Shown: positions 22,722-35,055 of the stretch, in pieces | Numbering within the stretch: the first letter of the stretch is position 1 | Layout: the number at the start of each line of letters is the position of its first letter | Assembly: GCA_027943335.1 (NCBI GenBank) | Contig: BSBK01003554.1 | Span: forward strand, 372,001-436,000 | Length of the DNA: 64,000 nt | DNA from: Chamaecyparis obtusa | Taxonomy: Eukaryota > Streptophyta > Pinopsida > Cupressales > Cupressaceae | Reading direction: 5' to 3' | Notes under the pieces: generated by a model | The model's input: the letters and a program-made list of their open reading frames with translations, nothing else | Told to the model about the DNA's origin: nothing | Databases searched by the model: none | Position numbers and translations under genes: made by a program

Positions 22722-23018
22722 TTGACAAACTTTGGGAAATCTTGTCTCGTGCTATTGAAGAAAAAAATGGTTGTGGGAAACATCAATTCATCATCACACA
22801 ACAATATATCAGTTTATGATATTGTTATCATGATTCAACTATGTAGTTTTCGATTCAAACTTGTTGACCCATGTTTCACGAGCATTGGTTCACAAGAACC
22901 CAACTCTCATAAGAATGAATGGTACTCTTCACACTCATTACATCTAGGTGATGCTTGCAAAGGTGAAGCATTGGGCCTTCCCTGGTGGTCACCAATGTAT
23001 CCAAACTATTAAACCTTG
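22722..23018 (-). repeat. 5S-rRNA-derived repeat, copy 1 (tandem)
   Basis: First of two adjacent copies of a ~290-base unit: GGAAATCTTGTCTC.., GATATTGTTATCATGATTCA, TTCACGAGCATTGGTTCACA, CATCTAGGTGATGCTTGCAA, then TTGGGCCTTCCCTGGTGGTC. The last part (22973-23010) corresponds, in reverse complement, to the 3' part of plant 5S rRNA (GGTGACC, then GGAAG) and is truncated. The arrangement suggests a Cassandra-type TRIM LTR, which carries 5S sequence, or a 5S-derived SINE. Confidence 0.55.
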
Positions 23019-23345
23019 GCAAACCATGTCTCACATCATTGAATGGAAAACTAGTCATGGGAAACATCAACTCAACATCACCTCATAGTATTTCAGTTTA
23101 TGATATTGATATCATGATTCGACTATGTAGTTTGGGAGTCAAACTCATTGAGTCATGTTTCACGAGTAGTGGTTCACAAGAATCCATCTCTCATAATGAA
23201 TGCTACACTTAACACTCATTGCATCTTGGTGATGTTCGCAAAGGTGAAGCATTGGGCCTTTCTTGATGGTAACCCATCTCAGTACTACTCCAATCCAAAC
23301 ACACTTAATCATAGAGTTTCCTCTAAAATTAAGCCTACCTAACTC
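23019..23345 (-). repeat. 5S-rRNA-derived repeat, copy 2 (tandem)
   Basis: Second copy. At 23253-23325 the reverse complement reads GATTAAGTGTGTTTGG, then AGTAGTACTGAGATGGGTTACC. This matches the internal-promoter part of plant 5S rRNA (GTTAAGCGTGCTTGG..AGTAGTACTAGGATGGGTGACC). It is too diverged and incomplete to be a 5S gene. A 47-bp duplication (AAAATTAAGCCTAC..CCATATTATTTTA) follows at about 23325-23410. The short open frames reported across these units are fortuitous. Confidence 0.65.
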
Positions 23346-23410
23346 ACTACCCCATATTATTTTATTCTAAAATTAAGCCTACTTAACTCGCTACCCATAT
23401 TATTTTAGTT

Positions 23411-23868
23411 GTTTTCATGATATATTGACGATCAACACAAATGCTAATTTAAAGATAATTTTTTATTCAATATATATTTTCTCATATTGTACTGTTTCCA
23501 TCTGAAAGAAGAAAAATACAAGGCAGGTGGAACAATGTGAGCATGACAAGGACAAAATAATAGTGTGTACATTGAAAGTTGATGGAAAGTTGTGATTCTC
23601 AAAGAATGTTTTCTGAACCTCACAATGGACGAATAAAGCTCAAAGGCTTTTGATCAAAGTGCTTTTGACAAGATTGGCTGGCATGATGGATTCTCAAGAC
23701 AACCCATCTAGGACAAAATGTGTTCTCGTGACAGCATATTCTTTCTTATCTATTATTATCAGACCACATGATAATTCACAAGATAGTGCTAAAGCCCAAT
23801 TATTTTAATTAGATCACATGATAATGAAGCACACAAGCTTAAAAATTCAAGCATTAATCATCCAAGAC
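23411..23868. other. Intergenic sequence downstream of the sulfate transporter gene
   Basis: No gene or recognisable element. AGATCACATGATAAT and AGACCACATGATAAT repeat at about 23760 and 23812. Confidence 0.4.
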
Positions 23869-23874
23869 TTTATT
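23869..23874 (-). promoter_or_regulatory. Candidate polyadenylation signal of the sulfate transporter
   Basis: AATAAA on the minus strand about 114 bases past the stop codon of the sulfate transporter gene. Plant poly(A) signals are loose, so this is a position-based guess. Confidence 0.35.
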
Positions 23875-23987
23875 GAAATTGACTAGGGAACATGGAGGTA
23901 AGATTCCAAATCTTTCATAGATATCTAGATATTCTTCACGTTTTTATGAGCATCTTCTTCAAATTCATAATATCCCCTTGATTACGA

Positions 23988-26900
23988 TCAAGGCTGTGAT
24001 TTTAGCATTGAAGTACAGCATGATATTGCTTCACCAACAGCAAGAAACAGGCAATCCTGGCCCAGGCTTTGGATTAGATTTGCCTTTTGCAACTTCTCCA
24101 TTACTCCTCCTCCTGGATTGGCCAATGCAAGCTGCACCAAACTTTCCATTAGAGAACATTCATCTATTATTTTATAAAACATAAGTATAAAACATTAGTA
24201 TAATGTCAAGATGCACCAAACATTCCATTATAGAACATTCATCTATTATTTTATAAAACATAAGTATAAAGTTATAAAAAAGGCAAGGATACCTCACTTT
24301 TAGATTTAATTCCAATTCTATGGTTGTATTAAACTATAGATAAAGAAACAATTGTCTAGATTCAAGAAGACATTGAATAATTAGCTTGTGCATATCCAAC
24401 TTTTAGAAAGGAGAGACACCTGTAAAATTTGATGGAATGGAATGTTAAAATATACATCACAATGAAACTTATCTAGTCTATACATTGACCCACAACATGT
24501 AAAACTTTTAACTACACTAGGAAGATTCTTGTGTTCAGAACATACTCATCAAAATGGACCATACAAAAAATAACATGTAGAATTGGGCTAAACATAACAA
24601 TTTGCCCATCCAATGTGGCCCAACCAAATGAGTAAACTCACAACCCAAGAGAGTTGTATGTAATGGATTTGCTTTTTTATTCAAAGAATGTTGGGTGGTT
24701 CAGATATATATTTGTTTAATATGATAACTTTTATAAAAGTTGCAGAGTTATCACATCTGAAGTTATTTGAGTGATTCAGCTAGAGCCCACAAAGAATCTT
24801 TGTTGTTATAAGGACGTACTTTTATGATTTTTAATGGTTCAAAACACTGTTGTCACAGTATGAGTAACAATCTAATCTATTTTTACTACTCTTTGACACT
24901 ACAAGTTGTTATAAGAAATCATATAATTAAAGATGTTTAAATATTACAGTTTTAAAGTGTTTTTATTAGATTCTTGAAATTGATATTTTTTATTTAAAAT
25001 TTGTATATATATGTGTTTTGAATTGAATGCAATGAATTTTTAATGTTATTGTTCTTATAATTATTGTTCATATATGTAATTAAATCAAATTCTCATTTAT
25101 TAATTAGAATAAAAGAATTTAACTCTTTTTACAATTAATAATAATTTTAACACATGTAACTTCAACAATATACACAACTAATAAATAACTAATTTATTTC
25201 TATTGATAAAAAATTTAATATTTTAAAATAACAATCATTATTTAATCTCAAACATACAACTCTAAATATTTCTTATAAATTTTTTTTCTAATGTAAGTAC
25301 TTAAAATTTAGTTAAAAAGGATAATAAGACACTTTGAGACCATTGTATAGTGCATAAAAGATTTGACTAACATAAAAAACAAAAGTATTTTTAATGGAAC
25401 TATTTTTCCCAAATCCTTAAACTTAGTGAAAGAGACACCTAAAAATACATAAGACAACTAGGAGACCATTGTACAACACAAAAGATTTGATGAACATTAA
25501 AATCTTACATAAAGATAGATCTGAAATTTTGAACTATATAGATTTTATTAACCATTAAAATATTCAAACAATCAATAATAATTCTACACTTGTGACCTTA
25601 TCAATATACAAAACAACAATTTATGGTTATTGTTAAGAAAACTTAATATCTAAATTCGAAAACTGTTACTTAATCTCAAACATACTTTTCTAAACATTTT
25701 TTAATAAAACCTACAATAAATTTTGTTAATAGAATTTTTTAAAAGACAGTGAAAAAATATATAAGTCAATGAGTCAACGAGGGATCAAGTTGCAAGACTC
25801 CAAGATACGACATCATAAAAGATGAGTTCCAAACATACATCTAAACAATTTCTTTTATAAGACTTATGGAAAATAAGTTTTCTTAATAGAATTGTTTTTC
25901 TCAAATTCTTAAGATTTAGTCAAAATGATACCAAGAAATATCTAAGTCAATGAGTTCACGAAGGACCAAGTTGCAAGACTGCTAGAGTCCCACATTATAA
26001 GGGATGAGGCCCAAATCTCACAATTGCCAAACCATTGTACAATGTCTTCTATAAAACTTGCAAGACTCCTAGAGTCTCGCATTATAAGGGATGAGACTCA
26101 AATCTCACAACTGCCAAACCGTTGTATAATGTCTTCTATAAAACTTATCCTAGAATAAATATTTTTAGCAAAATTAATTTTCTGTAATTCTTAGAATTTA
26201 GTCAAAAAAATATTAAAAAATATCTAAGCTAATAGACCCACTAGGAACCAAGTTGCAAGACTCCAAGGGTCCACCTAATAAGAGATGAGGCCTACATCAT
26301 ATAGAAATATGAGATAGCTAATACAACTTTGTAAATGGAAAATCTTCTATCAAAACTAAAAGATCATTATACTTTTTATAAAACTTATATTGAAATTGTT
26401 CCTTAAAATTTAATCAAAAGAATACAAAAAAAACACAAAAAGATTTGATAGAGGACCATGAACAGGCAATTTTAAGGCAGAATCCACAAACTAAGACATT
26501 TCTAGATTTTAGCACTCGCTCATGGACGTGTGAAAGATTTAGCTTAAGATGTTATGGTGCACTGATAATTATATATTGTTGTTGTGCACTGACAATTACA
26601 TATTGATTAACTTGTAGAAATATTTGAAGGAAAAGAATATGTTTGCTCACCTGGAGACCTCGTTTTTCGAGTGTCTTCTTCACCTCCACTAGGATGTTGA
26701 CTCCCGTTGTATCAATGGTCGTCACAGCTGAGCATTTGTTCAATAAAAAAGAAAACATTGAATACATGGATTTCAAATATTGATAGCAATAGCTCATTAA
26801 AAAAACTTATTTTATTTGGATCTTGCAGACTTTACATACCAGTCAGATCCAGTATGACAAACTGCAAGGTATCTTCTTTTTCCTTCTCAATCCTGTCCTC

Positions 26901-29900
26901 TTCATCGTGCACCCATCTCAAAATCCTGCACAAAATACAAGGTATCAATACTCTTCTCAGTTATTAGTGTGATGGCATTGATTGTTGATTGCTTCAAGAA
27001 ATTTGGGAAATTGTTGATTGCTTCAAGAAATTTGGGAAAATGAAAAGACCTTTCTCTTAGGTAGGTGGAATTAGCAAAATAAATGGGAGCATCAATTCGG
27101 AGGATGAGAAATGCTGGAATTCTGGTTGCTTCAGTGTACTGCTCCAAGTTTCTGAAATAGTTGGTTCCAGGGATATTGCCAAGTAGAGATGTGTGTGGCC
27201 TTGTTACATGCAGCAATATTTTTAGCACAGAAATGCCCACCTGCTCAGTATGATTATCCAATAATTAGTGCAGAGTAAAATTAGTTTAACAAATGATTTC
27301 ACCCTATGTTTTAGACACCACCCAAATACATAATCCTCTAGGATAGATTATCATCAATGAAAAGCTTTTGTATGGTAAAGAAAGGGAATTTTATGGACCC
27401 CATGTAAACAACTGATCTATTCTGAACCAGGCAAATGTACTAAAAACTTTCAATAAGTAGACAACCTAAAATAAAGCCCACTTTTAAATTAGGACAAATA
27501 ACTTTTCCTCTTATGCCCATGGAGTTGCATGGATGAACCCTGTCTTCTTTTCGGGATGCTTGGAAAGTCAAAATAACATTATAAATTGAAAAAAAGTTAT
27601 GATATTGTTATCAGATTTAATTGTATAGTTTTTGAGTTGATTTATTAATTCATAAGTTCACAAGAACACATTTCTTATGGGAATAAATGGAACACTTAGT
27701 ATTCATTGTATCTAGGTGATATTCATGATCATGAATATAACACTTAGCCCTCATTACATCTAGGTGATGCTCAAAGAGGTAAACCACTAGGTCTTTTTGA
27801 AAGGTCGCCCATCCCAATGCTACTCCAACTCAAATACACTTAATCCTGGAGTTCCCCTTTGAAGTTAAACTCACTTAATTTGCTATTTCATTCGAAGAAA
27901 GTTTTTGATAAAAAGACTTTGTACACAAAAAATTTCAATTCATCATTAACTTCTAGCGTAATCTACTTTATCTACTAAAATGTTTCTAAATCAAAATAAA
28001 GAAGAAATATAATTTAGGGGATAGGAAACTGTCTATTTTTAGAGTCAAACTCATTGACTCATTACATATTTTGACATAGTATCATAAATATCTCCTATTA
28101 ATCAGAAAAATAACTCGTCATAAAAGATTAGTAGCTGAAATGTACTATTATGCAAAACAATTATTTCACAGAAAGTCTCATGTAATGATAAACTTTCACC
28201 AGTTTACTACCAGATCCCAGCCCAATGAACATACCCACTAAATCCTTCCTTAATAGAACTAAAGAGAAAAAGCTGATGGTAGTCAAGACCACAACTGAAT
28301 ATTGCCAAAAATATTTTCTATTCATAAAAACAAATGATATAAAAAAAATTAATAGTCAAAATATATCATGTAAAACAATTCTTTTACAAAAAATTTGTAG
28401 AATGATAAACCTGAACTTCCATCATTTTGCTACCAGATCCGAGCCCAATTGACTTACCCACCCACTAAATTGTTTGTTTTCTGTCAAACTTATAAAAAAA
28501 AGCTGATGATAACTGAGACGACAACACAAACAATTTTGTTACAAAATGTCTTTTATAATGTGTTTCTATATAAAATGGCATATTGAGAACGATGTTAGAG
28601 AAGAGGTCCAACAAGTATTTAGACAAAGAAGATTCAGGAAATACCGCAATGACAAGGCCCATTTGGACAGAGTAAAAGATGACGCCCACGAAAGCTCCCA
28701 TACATGCAAGGAAGTCCACCTTATCAACCTTCCATATAAAATAAGCTGTATGGTAGTCTATGAGACCCAAAACTGCTCCAACTATTATTGCAGCCAGAAC
28801 TACATTAGGAGTGTAGTAGAAAAGAGGAGTAAGGAGCAGAAGAGTGACCATGACTGATACAGCCATTACTAAGTTTGAAACTGCAGTTTTGCATCCAGCA
28901 TTGTAATTCACTGCAGAGCGAGAGAAAGATCCTGCAATGGAGCGTTTCATAGTTCAATTCATTAAATTAGATGTGAACTCTATATAATTGAATTGAATTG
29001 GGTGTTTGCATTGAAATATGTATATACCAGTTGTAACATAGCAGGAGGTGCAAGAGCCTGCCATGTTCATCAAGCCAATGGCCATCATCTCTTTGTTTCC
29101 ATCAACATGGTAATCGTTGATTGAAGCAAATGTTCTTCCCACAGCTATACCTTCCTGCAAAATTACTAAACTCCCTTAAAAGAAACCCTAAAAAAAGGCT
29201 TTTTTTTTTCAGAAAATAATAGAAAGCTTTTATTCATCTACCAAATTAGAAAGATGGGTAATACCGTCAGGGAAATAAGTCCAGTGACTAGGCCTGTTTT
29301 AATTGTTAATGCCAAATATTCGCCACCAAAAAGAAGCATGTTTGACGAAGGTGGATTAAGTCCTTTCTGCAAGTGACCAATCTGCAGAGGCAGGAAAAAC
29401 AGAATTAATATGTCAATTACTATGTTCATAAATTACCCAAATTAAACAATGAATTGTATTGATGTTTCACACTCACAATTTGAACACCATGCTTATCAGT
29501 TCGAGTGGCGAAGACAAATATAGTAGACAGAATAACTGATGTCAATGGAGCAGCTGCAGAGACCCAGAACAGATTGGGCTTTCCCTTGCTCTGTCATGAC
29601 CAAAATTGAAACTTCATATGCATGGCAGTTGAAAAATGCATGCAGAATAACAATTGAATGGAATCGTGAATGAACTTACAATGTAGCGTGCAATCAGCAA
29701 CAGTGCTAAGAAAAACACTCCCATCAAAATTGTCTCCCATGTCCACTGTACAGCCGAGGAAGGTTTATTCAATTGAGTAAATACAGAGAGAAACAGGGGA
29801 AATAACAAATAAGTTATAACTTGTTTTAACTTCATGATCCATATGAGCCACATCAAACCTCTTTTTCATTCTGGAAAGTAGAACGCAGGACAGAAATTAT

Positions 29901-30955
29901 GTCCATCTTTGGAGTGAAGTGGTTGATCCCAAGAAGGCCTTTTAATTGCTGAAGTGACACTATAACAGCTGCACCTGCCATGAATCCCACCAGGGTTGCT
30001 CGAGACAAAAAATCGATAATGAATCCCAGCCTGCTTTGACATAAGAGTTAGTCAAAAGTAAAAATGATTAAGACCATATAAAGAAAGGATTTGGATGTTA
30101 ATGAATGTGGATCTGTCACCTGAGAATCCCCAGTGAAGCCTGAAAAATGCCAGCGAAAAAAGTTGAAGTTATTGCAAGCTGCAGGTACAATTTAGGCTGT
30201 GTGATCGGAGAAACTTGCTCTCTGAGCATGGCTCCTAACAGCAAAGATGCAATAGAAACCGGCCCAACTCCAAGATCTCTAGAGCTTCCAAGTATCGCAT
30301 AGATTATGGGTGGGACAAAGCTTGAATCTGTCAAATCAATTAGATAATTCAGTGATGAAAATAGATATCTGGTAAACTCATGAAGAACTAGTTCACAGCT
30401 CACAGCATAAAATACCCACATAAGCCAATGATAGGAGGCAGACTCGCAAGCTTGGCATAGCTGATACCCTGCAATACATTGTATTCAGTGCATTAGCCTT
30501 ACAGGAAACAATTTACATGAAGAAAAGCATCAGTGATTGATGATGTAATTTACCTGAGGAATGGCAAGGCTTGCAATGGTAAGACCAGAAATAATATCAG
30601 ATTTGAAAAGATTAAGCTTGTATTGAGGAGCCCATTGAATGATAGGAAACAGATACTGAAGGCCCAACAACCACTTCTTGCCACAAGGCTGGCCTTTGAA
30701 CTGTCTGAAGGGATCATCAGGAAAGAATGTCTCCTTGATTTTCCCACTGAATTGACGGGCTGCACTCTTTGTTTCAGGAATGCCCACCTTATGCACTTTC
30801 TCATGACTGATCTTGTGATCAACATGGAAGCTGCAAAAACTCTCAGTCCCATAGCAACCATGATCTCTTACTGAGTCCATTTCAGGGTATTTGGATGGAC
30901 TTGAAGTGTTGTTGTCAATATGACAGTTATCAACTCTTCCAGAACTTCCCACCAT
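23988..30955 (-). CDS. Sulfate transporter, SULTR (SLC26) family, 13 exons
   Basis: H+-coupled sulfate (or related anion) carrier of cell membranes. Exons: 30955-30554, 30468-30420, 30327-30120, 30030-29859, 29745-29680, 29590-29477, 29381-29265, 29154-29028, 28931-28645, 27240-27050, 26925-26840, 26727-26651 and 24131-23988. All borders are GT/AG, phases agree, and they total 2040 bases: 679 codons without a stop, the usual family length. A hydrophilic N-terminus with [15 protein letters not shown] precedes LISGLT-like [34 protein letters not shown] and [12 protein letters not shown]. About ten membrane segments follow, including [19 protein letters not shown]. The last four exons form the cytosolic STAS domain ([48 protein letters not shown]). 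The N-terminus suggests subgroup SULTR3; the start at 30955 is the first Met of the frame. Confidence 0.93.
24132..24270. repeat. Tandem duplication beside the last exon
   Basis: GCACCAAACTTTCCATTAGA.. at 24135 is repeated as GCACCAAACATTCCATTATA.. at about 24213 (period ~78), both running to AAAACATAAGTATAAA. The first copy abuts the acceptor of the last sulfate transporter exon, so part of the acceptor context is duplicated in the intron. Confidence 0.75.
25750..26300. repeat. Repeats inside the 2.5-kb last intron
   Basis: The block CCAAGTTGCAAGACTCC..TCATAAAAGATGAG appears near 25785, 25968, 26056 and 26250. Around 25975-26150 an ~88-bp unit (CTAGAGTCYCRCATTATAAG..AATGTCTTCTATAAAACTT) is directly repeated. 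The intron is AT-rich and otherwise anonymous. Confidence 0.65.
26982..27042. repeat. 29-bp intronic tandem duplication
   Basis: TTGTTGATTGCTTCAAGAAA plus TTTGGGAAA occurs twice in direct succession between exons 10 and 11 of the sulfate transporter, close to the exon 10 donor site. Likely a recent replication slip. Confidence 0.8.
27596..27890 (-). repeat. 5S-rRNA-derived repeat, copy 3 (in intron 9)
   Basis: Starts GATATTGTTATCAGATTTAA and contains CATCTAGGTGATG twice. At 27801-27876 its reverse complement reads AACTTCAAAGGGGAACTCC, then GGATTAAGTGTATTTGAG, then AGTAGCATTGGGATGGGCGACC. This is a diverged copy of the conserved 3' half of plant 5S rRNA. It sits in the sulfate transporter intron between exons 9 and 10, in the same orientation as the gene. 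Confidence 0.65.
28140..28545. repeat. ~238-bp tandem duplication upstream of exon 10
   Basis: CTACCAGATCCCAGCCCAAT..ACCCACTAAATC..AAAAGCTGATGGTAGTCAAGAC near 28207 recurs as CTACCAGATCCGAGCCCAAT..ACCCACTAAATT..AAAAGCTGATGATAACTGAGAC near 28430. It lies inside intron 9 of the sulfate transporter and adds no coding sequence. Confidence 0.75.
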
Positions 30956-31085
30956 CTCAAACCTACATGCACAATACAACAAGTGAAAAAAACAAAACAG
31001 AAGTCTTTGTTGGCAATATTGTAGGTTTTTCACTCAGGAAACACAAAGATCTTCTGCAATGGTCAGGTAACTCCCCACCAAGGGG

Positions 31086-31093
31086 TTTAAATA
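31086..31093 (-). promoter_or_regulatory. Candidate TATA box of the sulfate transporter
   Basis: TATTTAAA on the minus strand, about 131 bases upstream of the chosen ATG. This would allow a 5' leader of roughly 100 bases. It is the best TATA-like match in the proximal upstream region; no other element was assigned. Confidence 0.35.
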
Positions 31094-31149
31094 TTCAACA
31101 AAAATGGTGGCAAGGGATGGCAAATAGTGGAGGATTATAGCAGTGAGGA

Positions 31150-33290
31150 CAATGAACAGTACAACTTAGACCATAGGGACAGGAACATGATCATAGGACA
31201 GTGATACCTGTCCTTACTACTCAAGCAGATTGAATGGTTGAGAAATCAGCAACTTCAATAGCAGGATGCAAACTTAGAAACAATAATTTCTGTGCTGAAG
31301 TAGAAGCACTTGTTTCCCTTAAATAGGGCTGAATAGCAATAAATCTTGCCTAGGTATAGTTAGGTATGATATTGATCGGAGGTAAGCATTATGACATATT
31401 TACTTTCTAATAATCCTCTTGGAACTATCTAATATGCTTTTTTCTATTTTTCATTGGCAGACCTTGTTTAAATGTCTATGTAAATAGACAAATTCAGAGG
31501 ATATTCCATGATTCTAGACAATACACTTTGATCTTGACATAATAGGTCCACCTCATGATTTGATCCATCTTCCATTCTACTTATACATTAGGCTGAGACA
31601 AGCATGGAAAACCTCTAGCCTCTTCAACGACGCTATTGCCAAACAGTTTCACATCTATCATTTTCAGATATAATCATGTATTTAAACAGTTTAAAGTGTT
31701 CTCAAAACCCATATGGGCCGTTCAATAAGTATATTAAAGATATAGTTGAGATTAAGCTTTGAAATGTTTGTTTCACATAGGAAAATGCGGCAAAAATGCT
31801 AGGATAGTTGTTTTCCGTTGGTTGTACTTTCCTTGGTGGGGGAAAATGATAGGGTTCCGAGCTATATTTAGTAGGCAAAATCGAGAACATGTGTGTCAGT
31901 CATTTGTGCCAGAATTCCAAACAACAGACAAGCTATTATATGAATCAAGCATTTTTAGCATAAAATTATTGTAGGAGCAAGTTGTCATTTATGAAGTTTT
32001 AATATCAGAGTGGAAATGGGGTCCCTTATTTCTAAACAAAATTGTAATAGGAATGGAAGCAATTAAATTATAACACATGTTAATAATGTTTTAAACTTGA
32101 AAATTGAACTATAGTATAATCCAAACAATAACAAAAAACGACATCACTCAACTTCAAGCCCACTAGTTAATGCCCCATCATTGTTCCAACTATGGTTGGT
32201 ATTCTTTTATTTGCCAGATAGTATTGGAATTTAAATTACAGATTTGTGTTAGGTAGCTATCTAAGCCATTGAAAATGGTACAATAAAACTATTCTATTAC
32301 TGGAGAAGTGCTTATAATAGCTCAAAAAACTATGCCAATGTGGCAGATTTATTCCGAACTGTTTGGGAAGGATCTGATCTGTACTGTACTATGAAACATA
32401 GTCGAAATACTTTAGGGTTGCTGATATAATAGCATGAATGGATAAATCTTGTAATTGCAACCTAGGCACTATTTCAACTCAGTGGACCTCTCAGTTTCTC
32501 ATTACTATATTTCCTTAGTGGAACAAACAAGAAATGAAGTCAATGGAGAACCATGGAAAGTAATTTAAAAAGATTCGAAAGGTATTTTTTCAGATGTACA
32601 GAGCAATAAGGATAAGAAAAAGATAGCAGGCATTATGTGTCTCAACATGAGAAGGGTCGGTGTGGAATCTCAGAGTCTTCCATAACTTCACAAAATGTAA
32701 GAACACTAGAGTAGAATTGTTCTATGAATGTAGGCCCTTATAATGTATTCAGATAGATCATTATCCCGTAGAATGAAAGTAGTGGAAACTTTAGTGTTCT
32801 TAATGATTGGTGCGAGGACACTGCTAACTAGTAGACTTAAATTGGCAAAGTCAACCTTGAAAATGGAGGGGTGGTAGAAACTGAAAGAAAATCTTTCTAT
32901 TTGGATACGATATTGGTATTTGTCATTCAGGTAGGATGTGGTAAAATGATAGAACATTCAATATAATTATTTCATAAATGTAGACTTAAATGGAGTAAAT
33001 GTACATTTTTTTAAACTTTCATATGGATGGTTTATTTTATTGTAAGATTTCATTAGAAACTTATAAACATGTCACCATCTTATATAATTTGATTTGTTTT
33101 GTATAAAAATTTAGTGTCTTTGATTTATTGGTTACAAACTTCTTTATTGGTGGCTTTATTTAATTTTTTTCAAAGATTTCCTATCAATACGTTTATTTGG
33201 TCATATGGCATGACCATATTTATTGATAGTCTATGATGCACAGTATGGTCTAATCCACCTAGTTCAAATTTCAAATATACCATCCTAAGC
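31150..33290. other. Intergenic sequence upstream of the sulfate transporter
   Basis: About 2 kb of AT-rich sequence. None of the short open frames (up to 83 codons) resembles a known protein, and no transposon ends were found. Confidence 0.4.
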
Positions 33291-33299
33291 TGACATTTC

Positions 33300-34019
33300 T
33301 GAAAGATAATTGTTATCCCATCAACTCGTGTACTAAACACCCCAAGTTGCGCAACTAGGAATATGTATTTAAAGACAATCCGAGGTCACTAGTATATGTA
33401 TCTAAAATACGTCTTTTTGGTAAGAGAACTAACAACCCTTGCCAACAAGTAGGTAAAGTCACAAGGTCACCCTACCTCTCCTAAAGAAAATGATATTTGG
33501 AAAACCAAACTAATCTAAGGTCTATATTGCATGTCATAACAATGCAAGAGAACTCAATGTTCTATATAGTTGTACAAAGGAGTCCCCTTTGCTAAGTAGC
33601 CCAAGATGAGGCATAGGAGGGCATAAGACTAGTATAAGTGTCTTAATTATAAGACATGATACATAAAGTGATAACTATTCACCCACATAAGGTGGAAAAG
33701 TGATTATGTTATAATTCCAATAAAGTTGAATGTTCCACTTAAGTTGGAATATTCATATGTGGTCCCTAAGTAAATTTAAGTGAAATGTGTGTTTATGACT
33801 TATGAGTAGAACTTATTTAGGGAGAATGTATATAACGAAAATAGTGCAAGATGACTCCCAGCTACTAGACCATGTTAGGTACCCATGTACAAATGCAATC
33901 AAATCTTTTACAAATGGAGAAAAACAAGAAAATTGAGTGGAGAAAAGCTCAAAAGTGAGATAAAAATACAAAATATCCTCAAAGAAGAATGAAAAGGACA
34001 AAACCCCATGTGAGTAACA
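33300..34019 (-). mobile_element. Probable copia LTR, incomplete definition
   Basis: On the minus strand TGTTACTCACATGGGGTTTT begins at 34019, immediately after a purine-rich tract (GCAGGAGGTGGG). It follows the copia pol end at 34070, which is where a 3' LTR should start. The LTR's far end and target duplication were not located; the lower boundary given is a guess. Confidence 0.35.
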
Positions 34020-34059
34020 CCCACCTCCTGCACCCCCCTATCCATAAGAGAGAATGGAA

Positions 34060-34262
34060 AAGTCAAATGACCCCCTTAAAGAAATATCCCACACCCCCAA
34101 GATAGCTCACAAATGATGATACTTACTATTAGTGAACGCTTTAGTGAAGAGATTTGTAGCATGTTCTATTGTAAGAGAATTTACTGCAAATCAATGACCT
34201 GCTCCTATATTAGCTTTGTAATGTATTGCATATGGATCTCAAGATTGTGTCATCCTAAAAAG
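34060..34262 (-). pseudogene. Ty1/copia pol 3' end (RNase H tail) fragment
   Basis: The minus strand reads HNLEIHMQYITKLI, EQVIDLQ, then in a shifted frame EHATNLFTKAFTNSKYHHL and AILGVWDISLRGSFDF. This is the signature end of copia polyproteins (K.IE..YHFIR..V, EQ.ADIFTKAL....F..LR..LGV). Stops (TAG in KLI*E, TAA after LQ) and a frame change show decay. Sequence further upstream at 34270-34700 no longer reads as pol, so the element is truncated. Confidence 0.65.
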
Positions 34263-35050
34263 TAAGAACCCTTATTAGGTACTCATTTTTAACCCCATTT
34301 TAGTATGTATGGGCTCCCACATTGATTTTATGTCCTTCTAACACTCATGCATCCTTCAAATATATGTAATTTGTTCAAGACTCGAGAATGGCTCTAATTT
34401 CTACACATGATTTCCCATTTTTCATCATATCACATAATTCATCTTCCTCCTAGAGCCTATGCATGCATTTTTGGATTTCAAGATTTTCCCTAATTTCCTG
34501 GCAGATTGTGGCTTTCACCGCCCTAGTTTTGCACTATCGTAGCCCTAGGAAAACTTTGAGAAAACATTGTCTAGACTAGGTTGTCCAGGTCGACCTTGTC
34601 CTAGACTAGGTCATCTAGGTCGGCCTTGTCACAGGGCATTGTTCTTAATTTTTCTCTAGGCCCGATGTGGGGCATTATTTTCTCCCAAATTTTTAATTGA
34701 GGCCAGCTCTGTGAAATCTGAGCCCTAAAATTTGTATATGTGTACTAGTAATTGTACCTTCATAGAATTAGTATTTTCAATAAATGAAATAGAAACTAAA
34801 TAACCATAATATAGAAAATCTATTTAGCAAATGAATGAACAATTAAGCATCCTATGGCTCTCTAACTAAGAGTGTTAATGTGAAGCTCTCAGCAAGCCTC
34901 CATTAATGATAACCCTAGAATGAGAAATGAGTGATAAGCTAAGCTAATTAATCAATTCCAAATTGAAATGCTCAAATTAACTTCTAAAATGCCTTTCTAG
35001 CTATAATTCTCAAGAGGACGTTAGATGCGATTCTCAAATTTGTGGATGAT
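34263..35050. other. Intergenic sequence before the LTR element
   Basis: No gene recognised. A ~31-bp unit (CTAGACTAGGTYRTCYAGGT..CCTTGTC) is repeated twice near 34570-34630. Confidence 0.4.
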
Positions 35051-35055
35051 TTATG
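35051..35055 (+). other. Target site duplication TTATG (left)
   Basis: TTATG directly precedes the 5' LTR and recurs at 42211-42215 directly after the 3' LTR, an intact 5-bp duplication. Confidence 0.9.

Noticed and set aside
22722..23342. Open frames across the 5S-derived repeats; also a functional 5S rRNA gene
   Set aside because: The frames follow the repeat unit rather than codon structure, and the 5S similarity is partial and diverged in the internal promoter.
28546..30874. Plus-strand open frames over the sulfate transporter exons
   Set aside because: They are antisense shadows of confirmed minus-strand exons.
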